Below, piece after piece: positions 17,929-25,744 of a stretch of 64,000 nt of DNA. Origin of the DNA: Spirochaetaceae bacterium. GTDB taxonomy: Bacteria > Spirochaetota > Leptospiria > Leptospirales > Leptonemataceae. Position 1 is the stretch's first letter. Each line of letters begins with the position of its first letter. Both the position numbers and the translations under genes were made by a program. Under the pieces are notes generated by a model. The model was given only the letters and a program-made list of their open reading frames with translations. It had not been told where the DNA came from and ran no database searches. The stretch lies in the NCBI GenBank assembly GCA_002729885.1, contig PBUB01000004.1, positions 186,001 to 250,000 of the forward strand. Reading direction: 5' to 3'.

Positions 17929-18513
17929 GTGTCCTTTCTTTCCATCGCCCGGCTCAAGAAGCTAATCCATTCCCATCGATCTGTCTATATCTGCACATGT
18001 CCAGGTGATGGACTGGCCGGCTTACCCTCGCAATTTTCAGCGTATTTAATTCCTGGATCCGGAAGTCCGGATCGCCCGCCCATGAATGGCATTTGTGAAG
18101 CGCTGCCTCCCGGGGCCATTTCAGTAGAAGTTCATAAGGAAGGAAAAGCCGGGCAGGCCGATCGCGGGCACATTCGTATCGAAAGCCAGAGTGAGCCCCC
18201 GTCCATGCAGGAAGGATTTCGCGACTTCTGGGTATTTGTAGATGCTGAGACGCTGCAGAGATCCAGCAAGGATCTGTATGCCTTCCAGTTGCTGCACTTT
18301 GAATGCCTGGATAGAGCCACCGGTTCGCGAGAAGCGAAGATTACAGGCTACCAGGAAACCGGAGCTCATGGAATCCTGGAAGTGGAGTTACCAGAAGGCA
18401 GGGAGATTCTAGTGCCTCTGGTCCCTCCCCATGCCACCGTTGATCTGGAAAAGGGAATCATAGAATTCAACGATTTACATTCCCTGGATCCCGATTCCGG
18501 AGACCGCAACTGA
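17929..18513 (+). CDS. rimM: Ribosome maturation factor RimM, divergent
   Basis: 30S assembly factor that binds S19. GTG start right after the khpA stop. The C-terminal PRC-barrel half is recognisable (DLYAFQLLHFECLD, then REAKITGYQETGAHGILEVE and LVPLVPPHATVDLEKGIIEF). The N-terminal RimM domain (about 1-95) is poorly conserved and rich in Ser/Pro; the usual VGRI-GIRG opening is not seen. Length 194 against the usual 165-185. Call rests on the PRC half and on operon position. Confidence 0.8.
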   Translation: MSFLSIARLKKLIHSHRSVYICTCPGDGLAGLPSQFSAYLIPGSGSPDRPPMNGICEALPPGAISVEVHKEGKAGQADRGHIRIESQSEPPSMQEGFRDFWVFVDAETLQRSSKDLYAFQLLHFECLDRATGSREAKITGYQETGAHGILEVELPEGREILVPLVPPHATVDLEKGIIEFNDLHSLDPDSGDRN

Positions 18514-18656
18514 TGGGACTGTATAGAATCGCAACACAATCGGGCGATCTCTCCGATGGATCCCATGGACTCGATGGATCCGAAACCTCGGAGTGGTGCC
18601 CGAGCCCTGGGGTGGATGCCCTCTCAAGGGAGAGCCGCTGAAACATTACCCGATTT

Positions 18657-19310
18657 ATGGTCTTTCAGATACTGACACTTTTTCCGGAGCGTTACCGCTA
18701 CTTCCTTGAAAGTGGCTTGCCTTCAAGAGGGCTTAAAAAAGCCTTGCTGGAACTGCGGTTCAGGCAACTTCGGCATTTTGCTGATCCTCGCAGACCCGGT
18801 CGGGTGGACGATCTGCCGTACGGTGGAGGTCCGGGAATGGTGCTGGAAGTTGGTCCCATTCACAGAGCCCTGAACAGTCTGCCAGATACCTATCCCGTGG
18901 TGTTTTTCACTCCGAGAGGGAAGCGCCTGAACCAGCAGATGGTTCGCTCTTTCGCCAGCCTTCCAGGATTGACTCTGCTATCCGGATATTTTGAAGGAGT
19001 GGATGAGAGAGTTGCTCAGAACCTGGTGGACTATGAGGTTTCTCTGGGAGACTTCGTTCTGGGGTCTGGAGACTCGGCGGCTATTTGCTTTCTAGAAAGC
19101 GTGAGCCGGCTGATTCCAGGATTTATGGGCTCGGATCAGAGCCATGTGGAAGAAAGCCATGAGGCTGAGGGAACCCTGGAGTATCCGCAGTATACGCGGC
19201 CGCCAAAATATATGGATTGGGAGGTTCCACCCATCCTGCTTTCCGGGGATCACGGAAAGATTGCGAAGTGGAGAAAGGAACAGAGCGAGCTTAAGAGCCG
19301 CAACATGTAA
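18657..19310 (+). CDS. trmD: tRNA (guanine-N1)-methyltransferase
   Basis: Methylates G37 of tRNAs with SAM, preventing +1 frameshifts. 217 residues, slightly short. Family features: FQILTLFPERY start, DDLPYGGGPGMVL, SGYFEGVDERV and the trefoil-knot SAM site SLGDFVLGSGDSAA, though most TrmD proteins read (T)GGE where this one has SGD. No strong SD near the ATG. A 143-bp spacer from rimM contains a 42-codon frame coupled to rimM (see findings). Confidence 0.93.
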   Translation: MVFQILTLFPERYRYFLESGLPSRGLKKALLELRFRQLRHFADPRRPGRVDDLPYGGGPGMVLEVGPIHRALNSLPDTYPVVFFTPRGKRLNQQMVRSFASLPGLTLLSGYFEGVDERVAQNLVDYEVSLGDFVLGSGDSAAICFLESVSRLIPGFMGSDQSHVEESHEAEGTLEYPQYTRPPKYMDWEVPPILLSGDHGKIAKWRKEQSELKSRNM

Positions 19311-19318
19311 TTATAATA

Positions 19319-19356
19319 CCGATAGCATTGCATCGGAATGCCGAGCGACAGTCGGC
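19319..19356 (+). promoter_or_regulatory. Two small hairpins in the rplS leader
   Basis: In the 111-bp trmD-rplS spacer, two 5-bp perfect inverted repeats follow each other: CCGAT/ATCGG at 19319-19336 and GCCGA/TCGGC at 19340-19356. They could form adjacent stem-loops in the rplS leader, possibly for processing or autoregulation. Stems of this size are common by chance, so support is weak. Confidence 0.25.
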
Positions 19357-19421
19357 CATACATATAAAGAGGCATAAGTCTCAGGGATGATGGTTTGCCA
19401 GATTGAACCGGGAGTATTGAG

Positions 19422-19988
19422 ATGAGTACTGAAGAAACGAATAATGAGAATCCAACCGCAGAAGGGACAGAAGAAGCTCAACAGGCAGCTCCTGCTGAAA
19501 TGATTGAGATTACCCTGAACGGCGGAAAAGCAACCATCGCCAAAGGGGACCATATCCAGTTCAAAGATTGGCCTTCGTTCAATGTAGGAGATACCGTAAA
19601 GGTTCACTACAGAATTACAGAAGGTGACAAGGAACGAATTCAGGTCTACGAAGGCGCTGTTATCAGTATCCGTGGCGAAGGTCTTTCTCGCACTTTCATC
19701 GTTCGTCGAGTTTCACATGATGTGGGAGTAGAGAGGATTTTCCCCTACCATTCCCCCAGCATCGCCAAAATCGAGGTTAGCCGTCGCGGTAAGGTTAGAA
19801 GAGCCAAGCTATTCTATCTAAGACAGCGTTCCGGAAAATCCGCTCGAATCAAGGAAGCTTTCGACGCTAACGCAGCCGCGGCTGCCAAAGCCAAGAAGTC
19901 CGGCGGAAAGAAAAAGAAAGCTACCAAGAAGAAGGAAGCTAAAGAGACCGCAGCTACTGCACCGGCAGCTTCCGAAACCGCCGAATAA
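19422..19988 (+). CDS. rplS: 50S ribosomal protein L19 with long tails
   Basis: The L19 core lies at about residues 50-145 ([68 protein letters not shown]). The protein is 188 residues, far more than the usual 115-120. It has an acidic N-terminal extension (about 48 residues) and a C-terminal tail of about 40 residues rich in Lys and Ala ([12 protein letters not shown], then Ala/Thr/Glu). The ATG at 19422 has GGGAG nearby. Such tails may add rRNA contacts or be disordered. Confidence 0.95.
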   Translation: MSTEETNNENPTAEGTEEAQQAAPAEMIEITLNGGKATIAKGDHIQFKDWPSFNVGDTVKVHYRITEGDKERIQVYEGAVISIRGEGLSRTFIVRRVSHDVGVERIFPYHSPSIAKIEVSRRGKVRRAKLFYLRQRSGKSARIKEAFDANAAAAAKAKKSGGKKKKATKKKEAKETAATAPAASETAE

Positions 19989-20051
19989 GCATTTCGAACG
20001 GGGTCCTCACGGGGCCCTCCTTCCTTCGACAAGACTGCGTAGTTCTACAGT

Positions 20052-20087
20052 TGGCCGGTAAGATACACCGGCCAGATTGTTATTTAG
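20052..20087 (+). terminator. Probable Rho-independent terminator after rplS
   Basis: A perfect 8-bp stem (TGGCCGGT at 20052-20059, ACCGGCCA at 20067-20074) with a 7-base loop is followed by a T-rich tract (GATTGTTATTTAG). A weaker stem (GGGTCC/GGGCCC, one G-U pair) lies some 50 bp earlier, just after rplS. The pair probably ends the rpsP-rplS transcript. Oddly, the tail runs into the start region of rnhB. Confidence 0.6.
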
Positions 20088-20091
20088 ATTC

Positions 20092-20739
20092 GTGAAATCC
20101 AAGCTGAAGCCGGTATCCTTTGAACCACTGGAAAGCCAGTCGACGAAGCCTGTTGTTGGTCTGGATGAAGCCGGCAGAGGTTGCCTGGCAGGACCGGTAG
20201 CTATCGGTTTTGCATTGTTTCCATCCCAACTATTCCAGTCAGAACTACCCGAAGAACTCAGGCTCGTTCGAGACTCCAAACTACTGTCCAGCGATCACAG
20301 GGAAAGCCTGGTGGCTCCCATTAGACGCCACAGCCTCATCTGCGGCGTAGTGATGGCCTCTTCCCGGACCATAGATAGAATGGGCATCAACCCGGCAATC
20401 GAGCACTGTATGATTCTGGCTCTCAAACGAGTCAAAAGACAGATTGAACCGGGGCAGGCTTTGATAGATGGAAATTATCGTCTGAGCAAACTCAGGGATT
20501 CTTTCCCGGACCTGGAAGTAGAATGTCTGGTGGGCGGCGATAATCGAGTGTTTTCCATCGCGGCCGCCTCCATACTGGCCAAGGTCTACCGGGACCGTCG
20601 GATGGCCCGATTTGATCGCTATATTCCGGGCTACGACTTTGGTCGCCATGCCGGATATGGCACAGCCCATCACCGAAACAAAATCCATGAACTTGGCCTC
20701 AGCCCGCTGCATCGAACTTCCTATAAACTGAAGTTCTGA
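20092..20739 (+). CDS. rnhB: Ribonuclease HII
   Basis: Removes ribonucleotides from DNA and RNA-DNA hybrids. Catalytic residues are visible in GLDEAGRGCLAGP, RDSKLLS and LIDGNYRL; the end has GRHAGYGTAHH, as in the family. The start is uncertain: a TTG at 20077 sits in the tail of the hairpin before it, so the GTG at 20092 (215 residues) is preferred. Neither has an SD, so it may be poorly translated or leaderless. rnhB after rplS is a standard order. Confidence 0.93.
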   Translation: MKSKLKPVSFEPLESQSTKPVVGLDEAGRGCLAGPVAIGFALFPSQLFQSELPEELRLVRDSKLLSSDHRESLVAPIRRHSLICGVVMASSRTIDRMGINPAIEHCMILALKRVKRQIEPGQALIDGNYRLSKLRDSFPDLEVECLVGGDNRVFSIAAASILAKVYRDRRMARFDRYIPGYDFGRHAGYGTAHHRNKIHELGLSPLHRTSYKLKF

Positions 20740-20846
20740 GATTCCCTTTGTTGGCCGAAGAGGACTTGCTTTTCACGGTCCCGGGCATTTGTATATGCTC
20801 ATGGGAATCCTGACTTACAGAGGAAGGGGCAGACCTTAAAGATAAA

Positions 20847-21614
20847 ATGAAAGTTGAGCTCAACAGTCTGCCGGCACGATTGCGACTGCCTCTAATGGAC
20901 ATGCTGCAGTCCATGGTAGGTCGCGAAATGCAGGGACGTGCTCTGGACTCAGGCATTCCCGGGCAGGTTGTTCGTCTGCACCTGGGAGGCCAGACTATCC
21001 GGGCTCTTCTTCAGGGTAGAGGAGTGCAGGAAGGCCAGAATCTGTTTTTCCGGATAGAGAAAGAAGGCGGACAGTTCTTCTTGAAATTGCTGGGCAAAGC
21101 AGAGATGGATTCAGCTGCGGACAACCCGGCCCTCCGGGAATTCATAATGAGACTGGGCACCGAAAAGCTTCAGTTCTTTCATTCCCTCACAGACCTCTTC
21201 AAATACTGGAAGCATCGCTCCCAGAGCAAGGAATCTTCCGAAACAGGACTGAAGGAAGCGGATGCAGAAGGCAGAGCTTTGACAGGCGAAACTGGAGAAA
21301 AAGTGACCGGAGCCATCCAGGAAAATGGCGATTCCCGAGAATTTACGGCCCTGGCCTCTATGAAAGACTCCCCGGCATTCTGGGCCATGACGGCGGCCAT
21401 GCCCGGCGAAACTCACTCACTCTTTGTATTCTATGCGGACTCTCCCGAGTTCAACGCCATTCGATTGCTGGTAGTACAACCGGAAGACTCTGCCCGGGAG
21501 CAACTTTCAGAGTGGCTGGCTGGATATCAGGAGCCAACCATACAATCCATTACTGTGCTTTCCCGTTTTCCCGATCCATCCTTCTTTCAGGTAGGCCAAT
21601 TGTGGGAAGCCTGA
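20847..21614 (+). CDS. FliK/YlqG-like protein
   Basis: 255 residues with no signal peptide. The N-terminal part (about 25-85) has the small beta-domain pattern seen in YlqG/FliK-like proteins: GQVVRLHLGGQTIRALLQG, GVQEGQNLFFRIEKEGGQFFLKLL. A charged linker (about 125-160) leads to a C-terminal alpha/beta part (HSLFVFYAD, IRLLVVQPED). The gene is followed by an FlhB-C-like gene, exactly as ylqG-ylqH follow rnhB in Bacillus subtilis. True FliK sets hook length through FlhB; this orphan version lies outside any visible flagellar operon. Function is unknown; the family call rests on pattern and synteny. Confidence 0.5.
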   Translation: MKVELNSLPARLRLPLMDMLQSMVGREMQGRALDSGIPGQVVRLHLGGQTIRALLQGRGVQEGQNLFFRIEKEGGQFFLKLLGKAEMDSAADNPALREFIMRLGTEKLQFFHSLTDLFKYWKHRSQSKESSETGLKEADAEGRALTGETGEKVTGAIQENGDSREFTALASMKDSPAFWAMTAAMPGETHSLFVFYADSPEFNAIRLLVVQPEDSAREQLSEWLAGYQEPTIQSITVLSRFPDPSFFQVGQLWEA

Positions 21615-21682
21615 TGCGCCGATTCCTGCGGTTCTGCCCGCAGAGTCCACGGATTTTGCGAGCGATTGATTGAGGTAGCGCT

Positions 21683-21949
21683 ATCAAAGATTTCAGGAAA
21701 GAAAGAGCTGCAGCACTGTCATTTGATGAGGCAAAGGATATGGCCCCCCGATTAATGGCCCGAGGGGAAGGGGAGCTGGCGCAGAAGATGGTGCAGGTTG
21801 CAAGAGATCACGGTATAACGGTTGTTCAGGATCCAGGGCTTACCGATTTTTTGCAGGGAGTTCGCATCGGTGAAGAGATCCCGGAGAATCTGTACCGAGC
21901 TGTATCCAGGATATTTGCCTACCTATACAATCAAAAGGAGCAGAAATAA
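21683..21949 (+). CDS. FlhB C-terminal-domain-like protein (YlqH/EscU-like)
   Basis: Small homologue of the cytoplasmic C-terminal domain of FlhB, without the membrane part: AALSFDEAKDMAPRLMARG, ELAQKMVQVARDHGI, VVQDPGL and GEEIPENLYRAVSRIFAYLY. The autocleavage NPTH motif of FlhB is absent, as in YlqH. The first ATG (21740) would cut off the conserved AALSFDEAKD segment. No ATG, GTG or TTG lies between the in-frame stop at 21671 and that ATG. An ATC at 21683, with GAGG about seven bases before it, would give 88 residues close to YlqH length, so I give that as the likely start. If ATG 21740 is used the product is 69 residues. Confidence 0.75.
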   Translation: MKDFRKERAAALSFDEAKDMAPRLMARGEGELAQKMVQVARDHGITVVQDPGLTDFLQGVRIGEEIPENLYRAVSRIFAYLYNQKEQK

Positions 21950-22016
21950 AAGCGGAATCAATAAAGGTATTGCATTTTGAAGGTGCTGATATCCGAAAAC
22001 AATAAAGGAAACCGGA

Positions 22017-22037
22017 GCAATCCGAGGTTGCGTTTTT
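22017..22037 (+). terminator. Weak candidate terminator
   Basis: A 5-bp stem with one G-U pair (GCAAT/GTTGC, loop CCGAG) is followed by GTTTTT. It lies 67 bp after the FlhB-like gene and 60 bp before the HD-GYP-like gene. The stem is short, so this is tentative. Confidence 0.35.
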
Positions 22038-22097
22038 ATTGTATTCCTCACAATATGCTCCAGGTTCATTGGTGTCCTGGCCTGCCAGGTAGCTTCT

Positions 22098-23300
22098 ATG
22101 CGCAAACTGAAGGTAGCACAACTAAAACCGGGAATGGTCTTTGATGCCCCCGTATATATCGATCCGAACAATATTCTGGTTCAGGCCAAACAGGAACTGA
22201 CACAGAAAGATATCGATCGATTGAAGAAATGGGGCATCGAGGATGTAGAAACCTCCGGCCAGCTGGTGCAGGAATCAAAGGCGGCACCGGTCAGCGAATT
22301 CGATACAAAAGAAGAGCCGACTCCGGTTTCTGCCAGTTTTTCCGCCGAAGCATTGCGTTTGCACAGCGAATACGAGCAGCTTCGAAAAACCAGAAATCAA
22401 TTCAGAAATCGCCTGGCCGAATATGGCAAGACTCTGGAACAAAACTGGAAACTACTGAACGAAAAGAAGCAATTTGATAATCAATCTGTTCTAAAGATTT
22501 CTCAGTCACTTGTTGAGGATATCTTTTCAGTACCATTGATCATCATAGCCGCCCGGTATAATTACGTATCATCCAATCCAATAATAGCCCATGCTGTGCA
22601 TGCAGCCTGTTACGGTGTTCATCTGGGCAAGGCCCTTAATTTCTCCCGGCCCAGATTACAGGAAGTGTGTCTTTCATTGCTTCTAATGGATTCCGGGATG
22701 ACCAGGCTACCCATGGATCTGTACACCAGCAAAACAGACCTGGAAGACCATGAAAAGAATGCCATTCGCACGCATCCTCTCATTGGTTATAAAATGCTTT
22801 TGAACGATGCTCGCGTAAAGGCCTCTCTTGCCGTTGTTGCCCTTCAACATCAGGAATCATTCAACGGAAAGGGGTATCCTCAGGGACTGTCCGGCGGCCA
22901 GATAGATGTAATGGCGCGCATGGCCCGCATAGTAGATACTTATTCGGCCCAGCTGGAAGAGCGGCCCTATCGAGAAGCCAAATTGCCCTACGAAGCGATG
23001 AAGAATTTGCTGAGCCTGGGCACAGAGCAGTATGATCCAAAATTGCTGCGAGCATTCCTGGGATGTATGGGAATGTATCCGCTGGGCTCCTTGATTGAAC
23101 TCAGTACCGGTCAGATTGGCCTGGTGGTGGGGGCCAATGCAGAGAAACCTCTTAGACCGGTGCTGCGATTGATGCGAGATGAAAAGAATCTTCCCTATTC
23201 CGGTCTTTCCTTTCTGGATTTGATGGAATACACTCAGGTCTACATTGTGAGAGCAATATCTGAAAAGGAATCTGGCGTGGATCTGGAACAGGAGATGTAA
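22098..23300 (+). CDS. HD-GYP-family protein with missing catalytic residues
   Basis: 400 residues. The N-terminus (1-55, LKPGMVFDAPVYI) resembles the domain that often precedes HD-GYP phosphodiesterases of cyclic di-GMP. The core at about 160-330 follows HD-GYP order, keeping THPLIGYKML and NGKGYPQGL. However the HD dyad reads MD (197-198), the following Lys is Met201, and the HHE triad reads HQE (251-253). These residues bind the metals, so hydrolysis is doubtful; it may bind cyclic di-GMP or act as a scaffold. SD AGG sits 8 bases before the ATG inside a tight CCTGGC/GCCAGG palindrome at 22076-22089. No GGDEF or EAL gene is near. Confidence 0.75.
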   Translation: MRKLKVAQLKPGMVFDAPVYIDPNNILVQAKQELTQKDIDRLKKWGIEDVETSGQLVQESKAAPVSEFDTKEEPTPVSASFSAEALRLHSEYEQLRKTRNQFRNRLAEYGKTLEQNWKLLNEKKQFDNQSVLKISQSLVEDIFSVPLIIIAARYNYVSSNPIIAHAVHAACYGVHLGKALNFSRPRLQEVCLSLLLMDSGMTRLPMDLYTSKTDLEDHEKNAIRTHPLIGYKMLLNDARVKASLAVVALQHQESFNGKGYPQGLSGGQIDVMARMARIVDTYSAQLEERPYREAKLPYEAMKNLLSLGTEQYDPKLLRAFLGCMGMYPLGSLIELSTGQIGLVVGANAEKPLRPVLRLMRDEKNLPYSGLSFLDLMEYTQVYIVRAISEKESGVDLEQEM

Positions 23301-23461
23301 GTCTTATTTCTGGTCTTATCAGTTAATCTCCTGGCTTTCTCCGCACAATGCTTGCACTTTCGCAAACGCATTTCTGATGATTCATTGAACTTTCCATCTA
23401 AAATTGTCGCATCGCTCAAAAAAAAAGCGAAACGTTCCAGCACTAAAGAACATCCGGTGGT

Positions 23462-23896
23462 ATGGGTATTCAAACCTGGAGTGCCTTTGCAAAATTTCGA
23501 AGCACCCATTCGAACCGAATGAGAAATGCTGGCGAATGGAAAGCCTGCCTTTTTCTGCGAAAACTGGGACATATAATCCTGGCTCATAACTTTCGCACAG
23601 AGCGCACTGAACTCGATATAATCTCACTTGATCTCGCATCAGAAAGATGCCTGCATTTTACGGAGGTAAAAGCCCATAATGGGCCCTGGAAACATCCGCT
23701 ATCTTCACAGACGGCTTTACGAAGACATAAAACCCGAAAAGCAGCACAGACCTTTCTTTTTGAATATGTCGCCTATCTACGGGCTGGTGGACATAAAGCT
23801 CCGGGGATGGAACTCAATACGCTTGACTGCTGTATTTGCTTTGACTTAATCTGGGTGAAAAGGGATGGCCTGGAGTACTTCCCGTCTATTTTTTAA
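23462..23896 (+). CDS. YraN/UPF0102 family putative endonuclease
   Basis: Small PD-(D/E)XK-fold protein linked with DNA processing and often found near rnhB and comM, as here. Conserved landmarks: NAGEWKACLFLRKLGH, NFRTERTELDIISLD and the nuclease signature FTEVKAHNG, then a C-terminal FDLIWV strand. From 23462 the product has 144 residues; a second ATG at 23519 would give 125, closer to the family length. Biochemical role of the family is not settled. Confidence 0.85.
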   Translation: MGIQTWSAFAKFRSTHSNRMRNAGEWKACLFLRKLGHIILAHNFRTERTELDIISLDLASERCLHFTEVKAHNGPWKHPLSSQTALRRHKTRKAAQTFLFEYVAYLRAGGHKAPGMELNTLDCCICFDLIWVKRDGLEYFPSIF

Positions 23897-23982
23897 AGTC
23901 GGGCGGGAAAGTTCTCAGCCATTTTTGCCGGCGGGTCGAATGTACTCTTGTCGGCCACGGAAATATATAAAGAGTAAGGTCG

Positions 23983-24020
23983 ATTTCCACGGATGGAAAT
24001 ACACGTTACAGGGAAGTAAC
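23983..24020 (+). promoter_or_regulatory. Structured leader: two hairpins before a 65-codon gene
   Basis: A perfect 7-bp stem with a 4-base loop (ATTTCCA/TGGAAAT, 23983-24000) is followed by a 5-bp stem (GTTAC/GTAAC, 24005-24020) whose 6-base loop holds the SD core GGGA. The ATG follows one base after the second stem. This could present or regulate the ribosome site of the small gene at 24022. Confidence 0.4.
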
Positions 24021-24021
24021 A

Positions 24022-24219
24022 ATGAAAATACTCCTCGAACCGGACAGGGATGTCCAGCGGGAGAAGTACGGACCGGATCCAGTTCTGCTGCGCAAGCAGG
24101 GAGTGGATATGGCTACCCGTGACATCTCCACATACAAAGAAAAGATCGTAAACGATGACTACATGGAGCATGCGATTAATCGGATCGCGATGGAACTTTC
24201 GCATTTTCTTGCGAAGTAA
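24022..24219 (+). CDS. Small hypothetical protein (65 residues)
   Basis: Not recognised. Soluble, charged, mainly helical 65-residue protein starting MKILLEPDRDVQREKYG with a helix at the end (HAINRIAMELSHFLAK). No cysteines, signal peptide or membrane segment. A good SD (AGGGA, seven bases from ATG) and a structured leader support expression. Its last 44 bases overlap the end of comM on the opposite strand. It follows yraN by 125 bp. Confidence 0.6.
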   Translation: MKILLEPDRDVQREKYGPDPVLLRKQGVDMATRDISTYKEKIVNDDYMEHAINRIAMELSHFLAK

Positions 24220-25693
24220 GATTCCAGGCGGACGTATAGCGCAACGCTTCAAGTAAATGTTCCATCTGGATCCAGGCGGCCCCGGACATATCTGCGATAC
24301 TCCGGGCAAGCCGCCGGATTCGATGCTTTTTTCTGTTACTTAATCCAGCCGTAATTCTGTCAAACTCCCCATCTGTATGGGAATCCTCAAAGAGAAAGGA
24401 TTCCACATCCAGGACCTCCGCATTATATCTGAACCCATCTTCCCATCGATCTTTCTGAGACTGCATTAGATTCTCATACCATACCTGCACAACATTCATG
24501 GAAACTACGCTTTCGCTGTTTTCCAGAAATAGCTCCATATCCATTCTATCTTGAAGTGCTCCCAGCATCCTTGCCTGATACTGTCGCACTGCACCTGCAC
24601 TGCATTTGCAGATTTCTGCAGATCCAAACATTCCACATGGACAGGCATTCGCAGTAGCCACAAACCAGAGAGAGCAGGGCAGCACTTCTCGGTCGCTTCC
24701 ACGAGAAATATGTACTATCTGACTATCCAGTGGCTCCCGCAAAGACTGAAGTACATCCCGTCTAAATTCCCCCAGTTCATCCAGTAGCAACAAGCCATTA
24801 TGAGCTTCGGTGACTTCGCCAGCGCGAATAGGACTGCCCCCTCCAATCATCGCAACCCTGGTCACACTATGATGGGGCCTGCGAAATGGTCGGCGAATCG
24901 CTTCCCCTCCAGATTCAGGAAGGCGCAGATAGATTTCCCGGCATTCCCGGGCATTCGCTACGGGAAGCAAATCGTAGATTACATGTGCCAGGGTTGTTTT
25001 GCCCGATCCAGGTGGCCCCAGACATAGAAGGCTATGCCGACCGGCGGAAGCGGCCACTGCTGCTCGCATGGCCTTCCAGCTAAAGCGAAACCTGGATGAA
25101 TTCGCAGCAGCGTCCAGCGCACTGCTGCGGGTCTTGCCTGATTCCAGCTCACGAACGGAAATGCTTTCACGCTGCGGGCTGAACAGCGCATTCAATGATA
25201 CAATCTGCCCGGGGCAGGAGCTGTGCGCAATACCTGGCACTGTTTTCGGAAAATGGGACAGGACCGAATGAAACCCCAGAAGATCCGCCATTGCCAGGAT
25301 TCTGCCCGGCATTTGAAGAAGACGCACCTGACCATCCAGCGCAAGCTTACCAATGAATGCAGTTCTAGCTCCGGGCAAACCCGGTAGTGGATAGCCCAGA
25401 GCCTGTAACAGTGCAACGGCAACTGGCAGATCAAGTAAATCCTGAAATCGAGGGTCTGACTCTCCTTCTACATTCAGGGTTACCGTGCGATGATTCAGGC
25501 GAATACCTGTCATCTGTAAGGCACAGGTGACTCTGTCCAGGATGCTACGGGCCCTGGATGGAGCCAGCCCGGTAAGATGAAAATCGGGAATACCAATTTT
25601 CATGGCCACTTCAATATGTATTACCCTGGGCAGGCCGGAACTGCCAGGCAGAGCAGACTCTACGGATGCGTAATGCATACCCGCTAATGTCAT
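24176..25693 (-). CDS. comM: ComM/YifB family Mg-chelatase-like AAA+ ATPase
   Basis: Hexameric helicase of the ComM/TifB class that helps branch migration during natural transformation. About 505 residues from the ATG at 25693; a TTG at 25714 adds seven. N-terminal Lon-S5-like domain (PDFHLTGLAP), Walker A GPPGSGKTTLAH, family motif RRPFRRPHHSVT, Walker B LLLLDELGEF, and CPCG plus a CKCS cysteine pair. Convergent with the small gene at 24022 and divergent from the secretion-linked lipoprotein. Sits near yraN and rnhB as in many genomes; dprA is not in the window. Confidence 0.92.
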   Translation of the reverse strand: MTLAGMHYASVESALPGSSGLPRVIHIEVAMKIGIPDFHLTGLAPSRARSILDRVTCALQMTGIRLNHRTVTLNVEGESDPRFQDLLDLPVAVALLQALGYPLPGLPGARTAFIGKLALDGQVRLLQMPGRILAMADLLGFHSVLSHFPKTVPGIAHSSCPGQIVSLNALFSPQRESISVRELESGKTRSSALDAAANSSRFRFSWKAMRAAVAASAGRHSLLCLGPPGSGKTTLAHVIYDLLPVANARECREIYLRLPESGGEAIRRPFRRPHHSVTRVAMIGGGSPIRAGEVTEAHNGLLLLDELGEFRRDVLQSLREPLDSQIVHISRGSDREVLPCSLWFVATANACPCGMFGSAEICKCSAGAVRQYQARMLGALQDRMDMELFLENSESVVSMNVVQVWYENLMQSQKDRWEDGFRYNAEVLDVESFLFEDSHTDGEFDRITAGLSNRKKHRIRRLARSIADMSGAAWIQMEHLLEALRYTSAWNLTSQENAKVPSRSD

Positions 25694-25744
25694 AAAACAA
25701 AGAAACGTTGCCAAAAAAAGGCCAGATCGAGAACCTGTTTGGGC

